NCBI GenBank assembly: GCA_021639925.1 | Contig: JAJXEL010000067.1 | Location: 1-10,903 of the forward strand | Source of the DNA: Alphaproteobacteria bacterium | Lineage (GTDB): Bacteria > Pseudomonadota > Alphaproteobacteria > CAAGCB01 > CAG-977 | Reading direction: 5' to 3' | DNA: 10,903 nt | In this document: piece by piece, positions 1 to 5,815 of the stretch | Layout of the letters: each line of letters begins with the position of its first letter | Position numbering within the stretch: the first letter of the stretch is position 1 | Made by a program: the position numbers and the translations under genes | Notes under the pieces: model-generated | Told to the model about the DNA's origin: nothing | The model's input: only the letters and a program-made list of their open reading frames with translations | The model's database searches: none

Positions 1-16
1 ATTTCAGGGAGGCCTT

Positions 17-895
17 ATGTTCAAGGGACTTTTTACCGCTTTAATTACGCCTTTTAACAAGGGACGGATTGACGCGGACGCTTTTGTCCGCCTGATCGAA
101 TTTCAAATCGGTTCGGGGGTCGACGGCCTGGTCGTCTGCGGCACGACGGGGGAAAGCGCCGTAATGACGGCGCAGGAATATGAACAGGCGATCACGCTGT
201 GCGTTAAAACGGCCGGCGGCCGCGTTCCCGTTATCGCCGGAACGGGGTGCAATGATACGGAAAAGACAATCGCAAATACGCGTGTTGCCGAAAAAGCGGG
301 GGCCGACGCCGCTTTGATCGTTACGCCTTATTATAACAAACCGACTCAGGAAGGGTTGTTCCTGCATTATCAGGCGGTGCACGAAGCCTGCGGCCTGCCG
401 GTTATTTTGTACAATGTCCCGGGACGCACGGGAGTAAATCTCAGCCCGGAAACGGTCGGCCGTCTGTCGCGCCTGCCGCGTATCGCCGGCATCAAGGACG
501 CGACGCCGGATCTGATGCGTCCGTTAAGGCTGCGTGCCGCTGTGGAAAAGAAAGATTTTTCAATTTTATCGGGTGAAGACGCTTCAATCGTTGCGTTTTT
601 GGCGCACGGCGGAGACGGCTGCATTTCCGTAACGGCAAATGTCGCACCGGCTTTGTGCGCCGATCTGCATCGCGCCTGGGCGGAAAAAGACTGGGAACGC
701 ATTGCGCGCCTGCGCGATCTTTTGCTGCCGCTGCATGATGCGATGTTCGTCGAAAGCAATCCCGCGCCGGTCAAATATGCCGCCGCTCGGCTGGGGTTCG
801 GGGACGGATCGCTGCGTCTGCCGCTGTGCGAAATTTCCGAAAAGTCAAAAGAAATCGTCCTGTCGGCGCTGCATGCGACCGGGGTTGCGGAGTAA
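17..895 (+). CDS. dapA: 4-hydroxy-tetrahydrodipicolinate synthase
   Basis: This cytoplasmic enzyme condenses pyruvate with aspartate semialdehyde, the first committed step of the diaminopimelate/lysine branch that feeds peptidoglycan. The 292-residue length is normal for DapA. Visible catalytic residues line up with the E. coli enzyme at an offset of one: T43-T44 in CGTTGES, Y106 in VTPYYN, Y132 and R137 in YNVPGRTG, and the Schiff-base lysine K160 in GIKDAT. A GGGAGG ribosome site lies just upstream of the ATG, so the gene is complete although its promoter is outside the window. Only 4 nt separate its stop from smpB, so the two are probably co-transcribed. Related family members (N-acetylneuraminate lyase, KDG aldolases) are less likely because the GTTGE and YNVPGRTG motifs match DapA. 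Confidence 0.97.
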   Translation: MFKGLFTALITPFNKGRIDADAFVRLIEFQIGSGVDGLVVCGTTGESAVMTAQEYEQAITLCVKTAGGRVPVIAGTGCNDTEKTIANTRVAEKAGADAALIVTPYYNKPTQEGLFLHYQAVHEACGLPVILYNVPGRTGVNLSPETVGRLSRLPRIAGIKDATPDLMRPLRLRAAVEKKDFSILSGEDASIVAFLAHGGDGCISVTANVAPALCADLHRAWAEKDWERIARLRDLLLPLHDAMFVESNPAPVKYAAARLGFGDGSLRLPLCEISEKSKEIVLSALHATGVAE

Positions 896-899
896 AACG

Positions 900-1379
900 A
901 TGGGGACGCATAAAAAATCAACGATGATCAGTACGGGAACGGTTGCGAAAAACAGAAAGGCACATTTTAATTATGCGATCGAAGAAACCGTCGAAGCCGG
1001 CCTGATGCTGACGGGGGCAGAGGTCAAATCCCTGCGTCTGGGCCGGGCCAGCATTAACGAAGCTTATGCCGGTGTGCAGGACGGAGAGCTGTTTTTGATC
1101 AACGCGTCAATTTTGGAATACGGTTCAATCGGATATATGAAACATACCGCCGCCCGGCCGCGCAAGCTGCTGGTGCACAAAAAAGAACTGAAACGTCTGG
1201 CCGGCGCGGTCGCCAGGAAAGGGTATACCTTGATTCCGCTGGAACTTTATTTCAACGCGCGCGGAATCGCAAAAGTCAAAATCGGCCTGGGAGTAGGGAA
1301 AAATAACGTTGACAGGCGCGAAGACATCAAAAAACGCGACTGGGATCGTGAAAAACGCCGGTTGTTGAAAGGCGGCTGA
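900..1379 (+). CDS. smpB: SsrA-binding protein SmpB
   Basis: SmpB binds tmRNA and brings it to stalled ribosomes for trans-translation. The 159-residue product shows the family N-terminal block NRKAHFNYAIEETVEAG followed by LTGAEVKSLR (about residues 18-47), the SILEY and KHTAARPRKLL segments, and a basic C-terminal tail with REDIKKRDWDREKRR that enters the ribosome decoding region. The ATG at 900 was chosen because GGAG at 889-892, overlapping the end of dapA, sits 7 nt upstream. A longer reading frame starting inside dapA is an artefact, and the ATG at 924 lacks a ribosome site. The loop reads GKNNVDRRE where many homologues have a KK-x-YDKRE form, a modest variation. The tmRNA gene itself is not in the window. 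Confidence 0.96.
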   Translation: MGTHKKSTMISTGTVAKNRKAHFNYAIEETVEAGLMLTGAEVKSLRLGRASINEAYAGVQDGELFLINASILEYGSIGYMKHTAARPRKLLVHKKELKRLAGAVARKGYTLIPLELYFNARGIAKVKIGLGVGKNNVDRREDIKKRDWDREKRRLLKGG

Positions 1380-1450
1380 TTTAGTTTTTGCAATTTTCAA
1401 GGTTTTGTGCTTTCTTTAAACTAAAGAATTTCTGACGGAGGATAAAGCTA

Positions 1451-2404
1451 ATGCAAAATTTACAGGAAAAAATTAAAGAATTGCTCCTGTTGTCGGACAA
1501 TGATATCGAACCGTTGTTAAAGGGCGACTTTAAAACGCTTTTGTCTCAGAATAAAGAAGGCGCCGTCCGCGTCGGTATTGTTTACGGATCTTTTATTGTT
1601 ATTTTGTTGTTGTTTTTATCTCTTTTTTCCGTTTTCGGGGCGTTCGGAAAAGTCATTTTAAGCTTTTTAATGTTCGGCCTGATCAGTATTCCGGCTTTTC
1701 TGGCCGGCGAAGAAAATGTATTGAAGGCAACGCGGTATCCGGCGTTTTCATATTTTCTTTTGTTCGTTTTTGCATTGATAACTTTGTCAATGTTTTCCGA
1801 CATTTCTTCCGAAGGCGGCTTCTTATCCAAGCTGCTGCTGTTTATGATTGTCGCCGGTCTGGGGGCGGGCGCGTATTCTATTCGTCAAAAGGCGGCGGAA
1901 CGCGGTTTGAATCTGATCCAGCTGGTTTTGGTTACGCTGATGCTGGGGGGCTTTTTGCTTTCGCTGCAGGCGGCCGCCGTTCAGTTCGGCATGGACCGCG
2001 AAATTGCCATGGCTCATCAGCGTCAGGAAATCCGCCGTTTGCGCGAAGCGGAACAAATGCGCATGAATCAGGCGTCGACAAAGGTGTGTACAACAGATGA
2101 AGAATGCCGCAAAATGAATACGAAAAAGAATTCATATTACGCCGAATACGAAGAATTTGCCCAGGAATCTTGCGAAAATGCCGTTGCAAAAGAAATCCCG
2201 GGACGATTCGAATGGACGGTATCCGCCAAAGATTATAAATTCACCAGTTATGAAGTTGATGTGCTGAAAGACGATATTTTATTGATCGGCGACCGGGCTC
2301 AGCTGATTGACAATGACGGAACAAAAACAAAAATCACTTATACCTGTCATTACAATACTAAAAAGAAAACAACGACGGCTGCTATTCAAAAGGCCGCCCA
2401 GTAA
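1451..2404 (+). CDS. five-helix membrane protein with cysteine-containing C-terminal domain, function unknown
   Basis: I do not recognise this 317-residue protein. A charged N-terminal segment (1-40) precedes five hydrophobic stretches at about 43-63, 66-86, 98-117, 125-143 and 155-175. These are followed by a charged, probably helical or coiled stretch (180-207) rich in Arg, Glu and Gln, and then a soluble domain (about 210-317). That domain holds four cysteines (C213, C219, C241, C299) and the pattern C-E-N-A, FEW, IGDRAQL, ITYTCHY. With an N-in start, five helices would place this domain in the periplasm, where the cysteines could form two disulfides. GGAGG about 9 nt before the ATG supports the start. 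It follows smpB after 71 nt with no visible terminator, so readthrough from dapA-smpB is possible. No catalytic motif is apparent. Confidence 0.85.
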   Translation: MQNLQEKIKELLLLSDNDIEPLLKGDFKTLLSQNKEGAVRVGIVYGSFIVILLLFLSLFSVFGAFGKVILSFLMFGLISIPAFLAGEENVLKATRYPAFSYFLLFVFALITLSMFSDISSEGGFLSKLLLFMIVAGLGAGAYSIRQKAAERGLNLIQLVLVTLMLGGFLLSLQAAAVQFGMDREIAMAHQRQEIRRLREAEQMRMNQASTKVCTTDEECRKMNTKKNSYYAEYEEFAQESCENAVAKEIPGRFEWTVSAKDYKFTSYEVDVLKDDILLIGDRAQLIDNDGTKTKITYTCHYNTKKKTTTAAIQKAAQ

Positions 2405-2414
2405 GTATTTTTTC

Positions 2415-2442
2415 TTGATATGACAGTAAGATATGCTAGTAT
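2415..2442 (+). promoter_or_regulatory. candidate sigma-70 promoter for the 2487 gene
   Basis: TTGATA (2415-2420) is followed after 16 nt by TAGTAT (2437-2442), which is preceded by TGC as in an extended -10 element. An alternative -10 is the overlapping TATAAC (2440-2445), but at a 19-nt spacing. No terminator is visible between the 317-residue membrane-protein gene and this site. A GCTGT/ACAGC hairpin (2454-2470) lies between the promoter and the ribosome site of the next gene. Confidence 0.4.
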
Positions 2443-2486
2443 AACTCAAATTTGCTGTAAAGAAGACAGCGCGACGGAGAATTAAA

Positions 2487-2837
2487 ATGGCCCATACAGC
2501 GGTAGAAACGGAAGCTTATTACGATATTCTGGCTAATGCGGACGGGGAATTGTTGTTTTGTCTGAAAGCGCGCGAAGGCAGTCCGGATCGTCCGCAGATT
2601 TTATTTAACGGCGAAAATCATGCTCTGTTTTACCGCACGGCCGATCAGATGATTGTTCTGGATTATATTCACCCGGAGGTCTGCCCGCTGCTGCGTGAAG
2701 CGTCGTCCGTTCTGGTTGCTGAATTTACGGAACCCGGCGGGGACAATCCGATGAAAGGAATTGTGCGGGAATATACGGCGTCTGTCCGCCATGTTTCAAA
2801 ACTGCCGTTGGTGACGGATATCAAGGAATTAAGCTGA
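2487..2837 (+). CDS. small conserved-looking cytoplasmic protein, function unknown
   Basis: The 116-residue product has no signal peptide or membrane segment and carries two separated cysteines (C25, C66). Its composition is that of a normal soluble acidic protein with alternating hydrophobic residues that suggest beta strands (for example residues 21-27, 37-41, 47-59 and 74-80). I do not recognise a family. The ATG at 2487 has a GGAG ribosome site about 9 nt upstream (near 2475), and codon use resembles the neighbouring genes, which supports a real gene. It has its own candidate promoter at 2415-2442 and ends at a strong terminator shared with the converging radical SAM gene, so it is probably a single-gene transcript, perhaps with readthrough from upstream. 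Confidence 0.75.
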   Translation: MAHTAVETEAYYDILANADGELLFCLKAREGSPDRPQILFNGENHALFYRTADQMIVLDYIHPEVCPLLREASSVLVAEFTEPGGDNPMKGIVREYTASVRHVSKLPLVTDIKELS

Positions 2838-2852
2838 CCGTTTTGCGGCAGT

Positions 2853-2885
2853 AATAAAAAAGCGGCGTTTCGCCGCTTTTTTATT
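2853..2885. terminator. bidirectional intrinsic terminator
   Basis: A perfect 15-nt inverted repeat (2853-2867 and 2871-2885) surrounds a TTT loop. The GC core GCGGCG/CGCCGC is flanked by an A-run on one side and a T-run on the other, so it can terminate transcription from both directions. It serves the plus-strand gene ending at 2837 and the minus-strand gene ending at 2881. The TAA stop of the minus-strand gene (2883-2881) is inside one arm. Confidence 0.92.
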
Positions 2886-4005
2886 CGGCGTTTATGGGAT
2901 CGGGATAGCGCCAGATTTCATTTTCGAAATTTTTTAACAGTAAAAAATCGCCGTCTCTGCCGACACAGCGCTGATCATTGATGATAATTTTTCCGCCGCC
3001 GCCCGGAATGTCAATCGCGTAAGTCGGGACGGCATATCCCGACGTATGGCCGCGCAATGCATTGATTATTTCGATTCCTTTGGCAACCGGAACGCGGAAA
3101 TGCATTGACCCGGCGATCGGATCGCATTGAAACAGGTAATAGGGACGGATTCTGACTTTTAACAGTTCATGCATCAGTTTTTTTAATGTTTCCGCGTTGT
3201 CGTTAACGCCTTTTAACAAAACGGTCTGAGACCCCGCCGGAATACCCGCGTCGGCAATGCGTTCGCAGGCTTTGGCCGTTTCGGGCGTCATTTCGTCCGG
3301 GTGTGTAAAATGCAGGCTGAAAAAAACGGGGTGATGCCGGCGTATGACCTTCATCAGCCGCGGCGTAATGCGCATAGGCAGGACAGCCGGAACTTTGGAA
3401 CCGATACGGATCATTTCGACATGTTTGATTTTGCGCAGAGCCGTTAACAAATAATCAATCGTTTCGTCGCTCATCGTCAGCGGGTCGCCTCCGGAAACCA
3501 GAACGTCGCGGATTTCCGGGCGCGAACGGATATAATCAAAGGCTTTTTCCCAATTTTGCTTTAATCCGGCTGTTTCGGGACAAAGCGCGTGACGGCCGAC
3601 CAGTCTGGAACGTGTGCAGTATCGGCAATAAGCCGAACAATACTGCGTTGTTAAAAACAGGACTCTGTCCGGATAACGGTGTATTAATCCGGGAGCGACC
3701 TGACAGGGTTCTTCACCCAGCGGATCGTTTGTTTCTCCGGCGCCGAGTATTTTTTCGGCCAATGACGGCAGCATTGTTTTACGCAAAGCAGAACCTTGCA
3801 GCAAAGAAGCATAATACGGCGTAACGGCCGTCGGAAAAGCGTCTGTTTGGCTTAAAGCCTGCGTTTCTGCCGGTGTTAAATCCAGAATACGCGCGATCTG
3901 ATCGCATGTTGTCAGCCGGTTTGCCAGTTGCCAGCGCCAGTCGTTCCACTGTGCCGCGGAAATATCAGGAAAAAAGCGTTTACGAAATAAACCGGCTCCA
4001 GTCAT
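2881..4005 (-). CDS. KamA-family radical SAM protein, lysine 2,3-aminomutase-like (EpmB-like length)
   Basis: Lysine 2,3-aminomutases use a [4Fe-4S] cluster, S-adenosylmethionine and PLP to move the alpha-amino group of lysine to the beta carbon. The 374-residue product has the radical SAM motif C123-x3-C127-x2-C130, SGGDPL (171-176), and the PLP lysine K339 in PGGGGK. D295 in QCDP and D332 in IDIP match the two aspartates (D293, D330 in the clostridial enzyme) that hold the lysine epsilon-amino group, which favours lysine over glutamate as substrate. The zinc-site cysteines are absent: N270 replaces one and the C-terminal tail carrying the other three is missing. The ATG at 4005 has an AGGA site upstream; the TTG nine codons earlier has none. 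EpmB in E. coli modifies EF-P with beta-lysine, but no efp or epmA is nearby, so free-lysine or EF-P-linked roles both remain open. Confidence 0.9.
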   Translation of the reverse strand: MTGAGLFRKRFFPDISAAQWNDWRWQLANRLTTCDQIARILDLTPAETQALSQTDAFPTAVTPYYASLLQGSALRKTMLPSLAEKILGAGETNDPLGEEPCQVAPGLIHRYPDRVLFLTTQYCSAYCRYCTRSRLVGRHALCPETAGLKQNWEKAFDYIRSRPEIRDVLVSGGDPLTMSDETIDYLLTALRKIKHVEMIRIGSKVPAVLPMRITPRLMKVIRRHHPVFFSLHFTHPDEMTPETAKACERIADAGIPAGSQTVLLKGVNDNAETLKKLMHELLKVRIRPYYLFQCDPIAGSMHFRVPVAKGIEIINALRGHTSGYAVPTYAIDIPGGGGKIIINDQRCVGRDGDFLLLKNFENEIWRYPDPINAE

Positions 4006-4024
4006 TTTAATAAAAGTCCTTTCA

Positions 4025-4041
4025 TAAAACAAATTGTTTTA
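4025..4041. promoter_or_regulatory. palindrome in the divergent intergenic region, candidate operator
   Basis: TAAAACAA (4025-4032) and TTGTTTTA (4034-4041) form a perfect 8-bp inverted repeat around a single A. It lies in the 71-bp gap between the divergent radical SAM gene (start 4005) and the small exported-protein gene (start 4077), where a dimeric regulator could control both. The sequence is AT-rich, so chance is a real possibility. I could not place confident promoters on either side. Confidence 0.3.
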
Positions 4042-4076
4042 GTACAGTAAAATAAATAGCCCAGAGGAGGGGAAAA

Positions 4077-4349
4077 ATGAAAAAGTTTTTTTTAACGCTC
4101 ATTTTGTTTTTTAGCTTTTTGCCCTTATCCGTTTACGCGGCAACGATTCAAAATCTGGATAATAAACCATATTCGCTGGTTGTAAAACAGGAAGACAAAA
4201 CGTTTCAGGTATTAATTGATTCTAATGGCACAATCAAGGATTTGTGCGCTTTTTGTACAATCGAAGTTGTCGGTTTCAGCTTGCTGGACGTTGAAAATGA
4301 TCCGTATCTGGTTATTCGTGGCGGGGTATTAAGTATACGGGAATCATAA
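4077..4349 (+). CDS. small exported protein with CxxC motif, function unknown
   Basis: The 90-residue product begins with a clear Sec signal peptide: MKK, a hydrophobic run rich in Phe and Leu (residues 4-18), and a likely cleavage after VYA at residue 21. The mature protein of about 69 residues looks beta-rich. It contains a single C57-A-F-C60 pair, followed by TIEVVG. The pair could form a vicinal-type disulfide or bind metal in the periplasm. It is not in a thioredoxin-fold context, since the protein is too short and lacks the usual surrounding motif. A strong GAGGAGGGG ribosome site precedes the ATG. It is divergent from the radical SAM gene and lies upstream of the pilin gene, separated by 183 nt with a promoter of its own. 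I do not recognise a named family. Confidence 0.8.
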   Translation: MKKFFLTLILFFSFLPLSVYAATIQNLDNKPYSLVVKQEDKTFQVLIDSNGTIKDLCAFCTIEVVGFSLLDVENDPYLVIRGGVLSIRES

Positions 4350-4358
4350 AACGGCGGT

Positions 4359-4387
4359 TTGTTAATAATCCGCTGTGTTCCGATAAT
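4359..4387 (+). promoter_or_regulatory. candidate sigma-70 promoter of the pilin gene
   Basis: TTGTTA (4359-4364), a 17-nt spacer and GATAAT (4382-4387) fit a sigma-70 promoter well and would start transcription near 4394, giving a leader of about 139 nt. A competing site closer to the gene, TTGTTT (4474-4479), 17 nt and TAATCT (4497-4502), would give almost no leader. The long leader would contain two hairpins: TATGAC/GTCATA with a TTTC loop (4436-4451), and CAGATTA/TAATCTG (4483-4503) ending 17 nt before the ribosome site. Confidence 0.45.
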
Positions 4388-4532
4388 TATAACGCCGGAT
4401 AAGGCCCGTGTTTTTTATACAAAAAATAAAACGGATATGACTTTCGTCATAAGGTGTATGAAATATTGCAGAATTGTTTCAACAGATTATCTGCGTTAAT
4501 CTGAAAGTATGATTAGTACAAGGAGAACTGAA

Positions 4533-5114
4533 ATGAAAAATATGCATTCACAAGAATCCGGCCGTTCCATGGTCGAAATGCTGGGTGTTCTGGCGATCGT
4601 CGGCGTTCTGTCGGTCGGCGGTATCGCAGGGTATTCTCAGGCAATGTCGAAATTTAAAGTGACAAAGGCCATGGATCAGGTGCAAACCATCATTACCAAC
4701 ATTCGTACGTTATATGCTTCGCAGCGTACATATACTTCTTTAACGGCTGTTCAAGCTCAGGCAATGGGGATTTTGACCGAAGAATCGATCAACGGTTCTC
4801 AGGGATTGAATCCTTTCGGCGGTACGATTGAATTCGGTACGGGAACAACAGTCGGAAATAACCGTACGTTTACGGTTAAATACACGGGACTGACTTCTGA
4901 AGCCTGCGTTAAAATGGCAACGGCTGACTGGGGGGCTGACCAGTCTTCCGGTTTGATTACAATGACTGTTTCCGGCGGGACAGCGAAGACATTTAAATGG
5001 GCAAACATGAATGTTACTGGCGGTAGTATGGGAGAATTGCCCGTAACCGTTACGGAAGCCGCTACGGCTTGCGGAACGTCACAGAATGGCGCGGTTACAT
5101 GGGAATATCGTTAA
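4533..5114 (+). CDS. type IV pilin-like protein, PilS/type IVb style
   Basis: Pilins are inner-membrane proteins cleaved by prepilin peptidase and assembled into fibres. The 193-residue product has a short leader ending in G10, then RSMVE, placing Glu at mature +5 as the class III signal requires, followed by the hydrophobic N-terminal helix (about 16-34). The globular part resembles the PilS/TcpA-type fold: TLYASQRTYTSL (59-70), GLNPFGG (91-97), and two cysteines, C125 in SEACVKM and C180 in TACG, likely a disulfide closing the D-region. Mature +1 is Arg, not the usual Phe, Met or Leu. The ATG at 4533 has AAGGAG 8 nt upstream; an ATG eight codons earlier has no such site. No ATPase, secretin, prepilin peptidase or minor pilin gene is adjacent. 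A pseudopilin of a secretion system is an alternative. Confidence 0.85.
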   Translation: MKNMHSQESGRSMVEMLGVLAIVGVLSVGGIAGYSQAMSKFKVTKAMDQVQTIITNIRTLYASQRTYTSLTAVQAQAMGILTEESINGSQGLNPFGGTIEFGTGTTVGNNRTFTVKYTGLTSEACVKMATADWGADQSSGLITMTVSGGTAKTFKWANMNVTGGSMGELPVTVTEAATACGTSQNGAVTWEYR

Positions 5115-5132
5115 TCAGATTGGTTAACAAAG

Positions 5133-5164
5133 AAAAACCGGCGAGTTTCTCGCCGGTTTTTTTT
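5133..5164 (+). terminator. intrinsic terminator of the pilin gene
   Basis: A 13-nt arm (5133-5145, GC core CCGGCGAG) and its complement (5149-5161) enclose a TTT loop and run into an eight-T tract ending at 5164. It begins 18 nt after the pilin stop codon. The A-run on the other side makes weak activity on the minus strand possible, but no minus-strand gene ends here. Confidence 0.93.
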
Positions 5165-5171
5165 GTATAAA

Positions 5172-5199
5172 GGAAACCCCGCGCCAGGCGCAAGGTTCC
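5172..5199. repeat. imperfect hairpin in the gene-free stretch
   Basis: GGAAACC (5172-5178) pairs with GGTTCC (5194-5199) with one bulged A, and inside it GCGC (5181-5184) pairs with GCGC (5188-5191) around CAG. It follows the pilin terminator and has no T-run on either strand. It could be a dispersed palindromic element or part of an RNA; no second copy is visible in this window. The whole stretch 5165-5369 contains no convincing gene, only this and the two structures at 5280-5350. Confidence 0.45.
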
Positions 5200-5279
5200 A
5201 ATAACTTGTATCAATGAACAAAAAATTCTTTTGTTACAATGCGAAGCCGGCCTGGTGAATTACAATGTCCAAAGATTCC

Positions 5280-5309
5280 TATCGTACAGAAAAAACGATA
5301 CTTTCTGTA
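5280..5309. other. overlapping inverted repeats beyond the gcrA terminator
   Basis: TACAGAAA (5285-5292) pairs perfectly with TTTCTGTA (5302-5309) around a 9-nt loop. TATCGT (5280-5285) can pair instead with ACGATA (5295-5300), which lies inside that loop, so the two stems compete. AAAACGATA (5292-5300) is also a perfect 9-nt complement of TATCGTTTT (5348-5356) at the base of the gcrA terminator. Function is unknown. Confidence 0.4.
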
Positions 5310-5317
5310 AACGGAAA

Positions 5318-5350
5318 CAAAAAAATACCGTCCTGATGACAGAACGGTAT
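5318..5350 (-). terminator. intrinsic terminator of gcrA
   Basis: On the minus strand ATACCGT (5350-5344) pairs with ACGGTAT (5331-5325), with an inner CTG/CAG pairing around TCAT. The stem leads straight into a run of seven T residues (A-run ending at 5325 on the plus strand). It lies 19 nt after the gcrA stop codon. On the plus strand the following T-tract is short and interrupted, so it is mainly a minus-strand terminator. Confidence 0.85.
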
Positions 5351-5369
5351 CGTTTTATTGATAATTTTT

Positions 5370-5804
5370 TCAGCGCAATGTTTTTGCGGAAACATAAGCG
5401 ATCGCGGCATGTTCTGCGCAGTACGGCTTATCCGGCAAAGCTTCTTTGCCGCAGAAATGAAAATCTTCGTCTTTCGGGTCGCCGACGGGCCAGCGGCAGG
5501 AAGAAGCGGTCAGATCATTGACGGTAAATAATTTCTTTTTTTCTTTTTCCGCTGTTTTTTTGGCCGGAGCCGGTTTTGCCGATTTTTTCTTTTCCGCGGG
5601 CTGCTGTGGCTGTGTGCCGGCGCCGGCCGCATTTTCGTCTTCGCCGCGGCGGATCGGCGACGGGCGGCTGTTTAATCCCAGACGGTGCGCTTTTCCGACG
5701 ACGGCGTTTTTGGAAACACCCAAAGCCTTACCGATTTCTCCCGTTGTTAATCCTTTGTCCCAAAGGCGTTTGAGCTCTTCTACCTGTTCGTCTGTCCACC
5801 CCAT
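5370..5804 (-). CDS. gcrA: GcrA family cell-cycle regulator
   Basis: In Caulobacter GcrA binds the sigma-70 RNA polymerase holoenzyme and activates promoters carrying CcrM-methylated GANTC sites, controlling cell-cycle genes. The 144-residue product starts with the family signature MGWTDEQVEELKRLWDKGLT. The helix-turn-helix is at about 20-44, with GEIGKALGVSKNAVVGKAHR then LGL. A Lys/Ala/Pro-rich linker (about 50-92) leads to the C-terminal sigma-binding region with C103-RWPVGDP, FC118-GKEA and YC129-AEH. It is somewhat shorter than the Caulobacter protein, mainly in the linker. AGAGGA 8 nt before the ATG overlaps the stop codon of the preceding gene, whose end is only 11 nt away. Here gcrA is the last gene of a three-gene operon with two exported proteins and ends at a terminator (5350-5318). 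An internal promoter cannot be excluded. Confidence 0.95.
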   Translation of the reverse strand: MGWTDEQVEELKRLWDKGLTTGEIGKALGVSKNAVVGKAHRLGLNSRPSPIRRGEDENAAGAGTQPQQPAEKKKSAKPAPAKKTAEKEKKKLFTVNDLTASSCRWPVGDPKDEDFHFCGKEALPDKPYCAEHAAIAYVSAKTLR

Positions 5805-5815
5805 AGTGTTTTCCT

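Noticed and set aside
1380..1425. TTTAGTTT / AAACTAAA inverted repeat between smpB and the membrane-protein gene
   Set aside because: The arms are AT-only-like and 30 nt apart, with no T-run after them, so neither a terminator nor a convincing operator.
4002..4025. Seven-codon leader peptide (minus strand) whose stop overlaps the radical SAM start codon as ATGA
   Set aside because: The ATG at 4025 has no ribosome site, and the AGGA inside it serves the ATG at 4005. Probably coincidence.
4351..4420. Possible terminator after the small exported-protein gene
   Set aside because: Only short bulged stems (around 4390-4410) precede the T-run; not strong enough to call, so some readthrough into the pilin gene is possible.
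4437..4499. 20-codon reading frame in the pilin leader
   Set aside because: No ribosome site and its ATG is inside a hairpin; no peptide character suggests a leader peptide.
4509..4532. Upstream ATG that would lengthen the pilin by eight residues
   Set aside because: The AAGGAG site is downstream of it and ideally spaced for the ATG at 4533.
5101..5130. Possible CtrA-type TTAA pair after the pilin (TTAA spaced by 9 nt)
   Set aside because: CtrA sites need a 7-nt spacing and the position is downstream of a gene; chance in AT-rich sequence.
5231..5521. 96-codon plus-strand reading frame after the pilin
   Set aside because: It crosses the gcrA terminator and runs antisense into gcrA, has no ribosome site, and its Arg/Lys/Cys-rich translation looks like a shadow frame.
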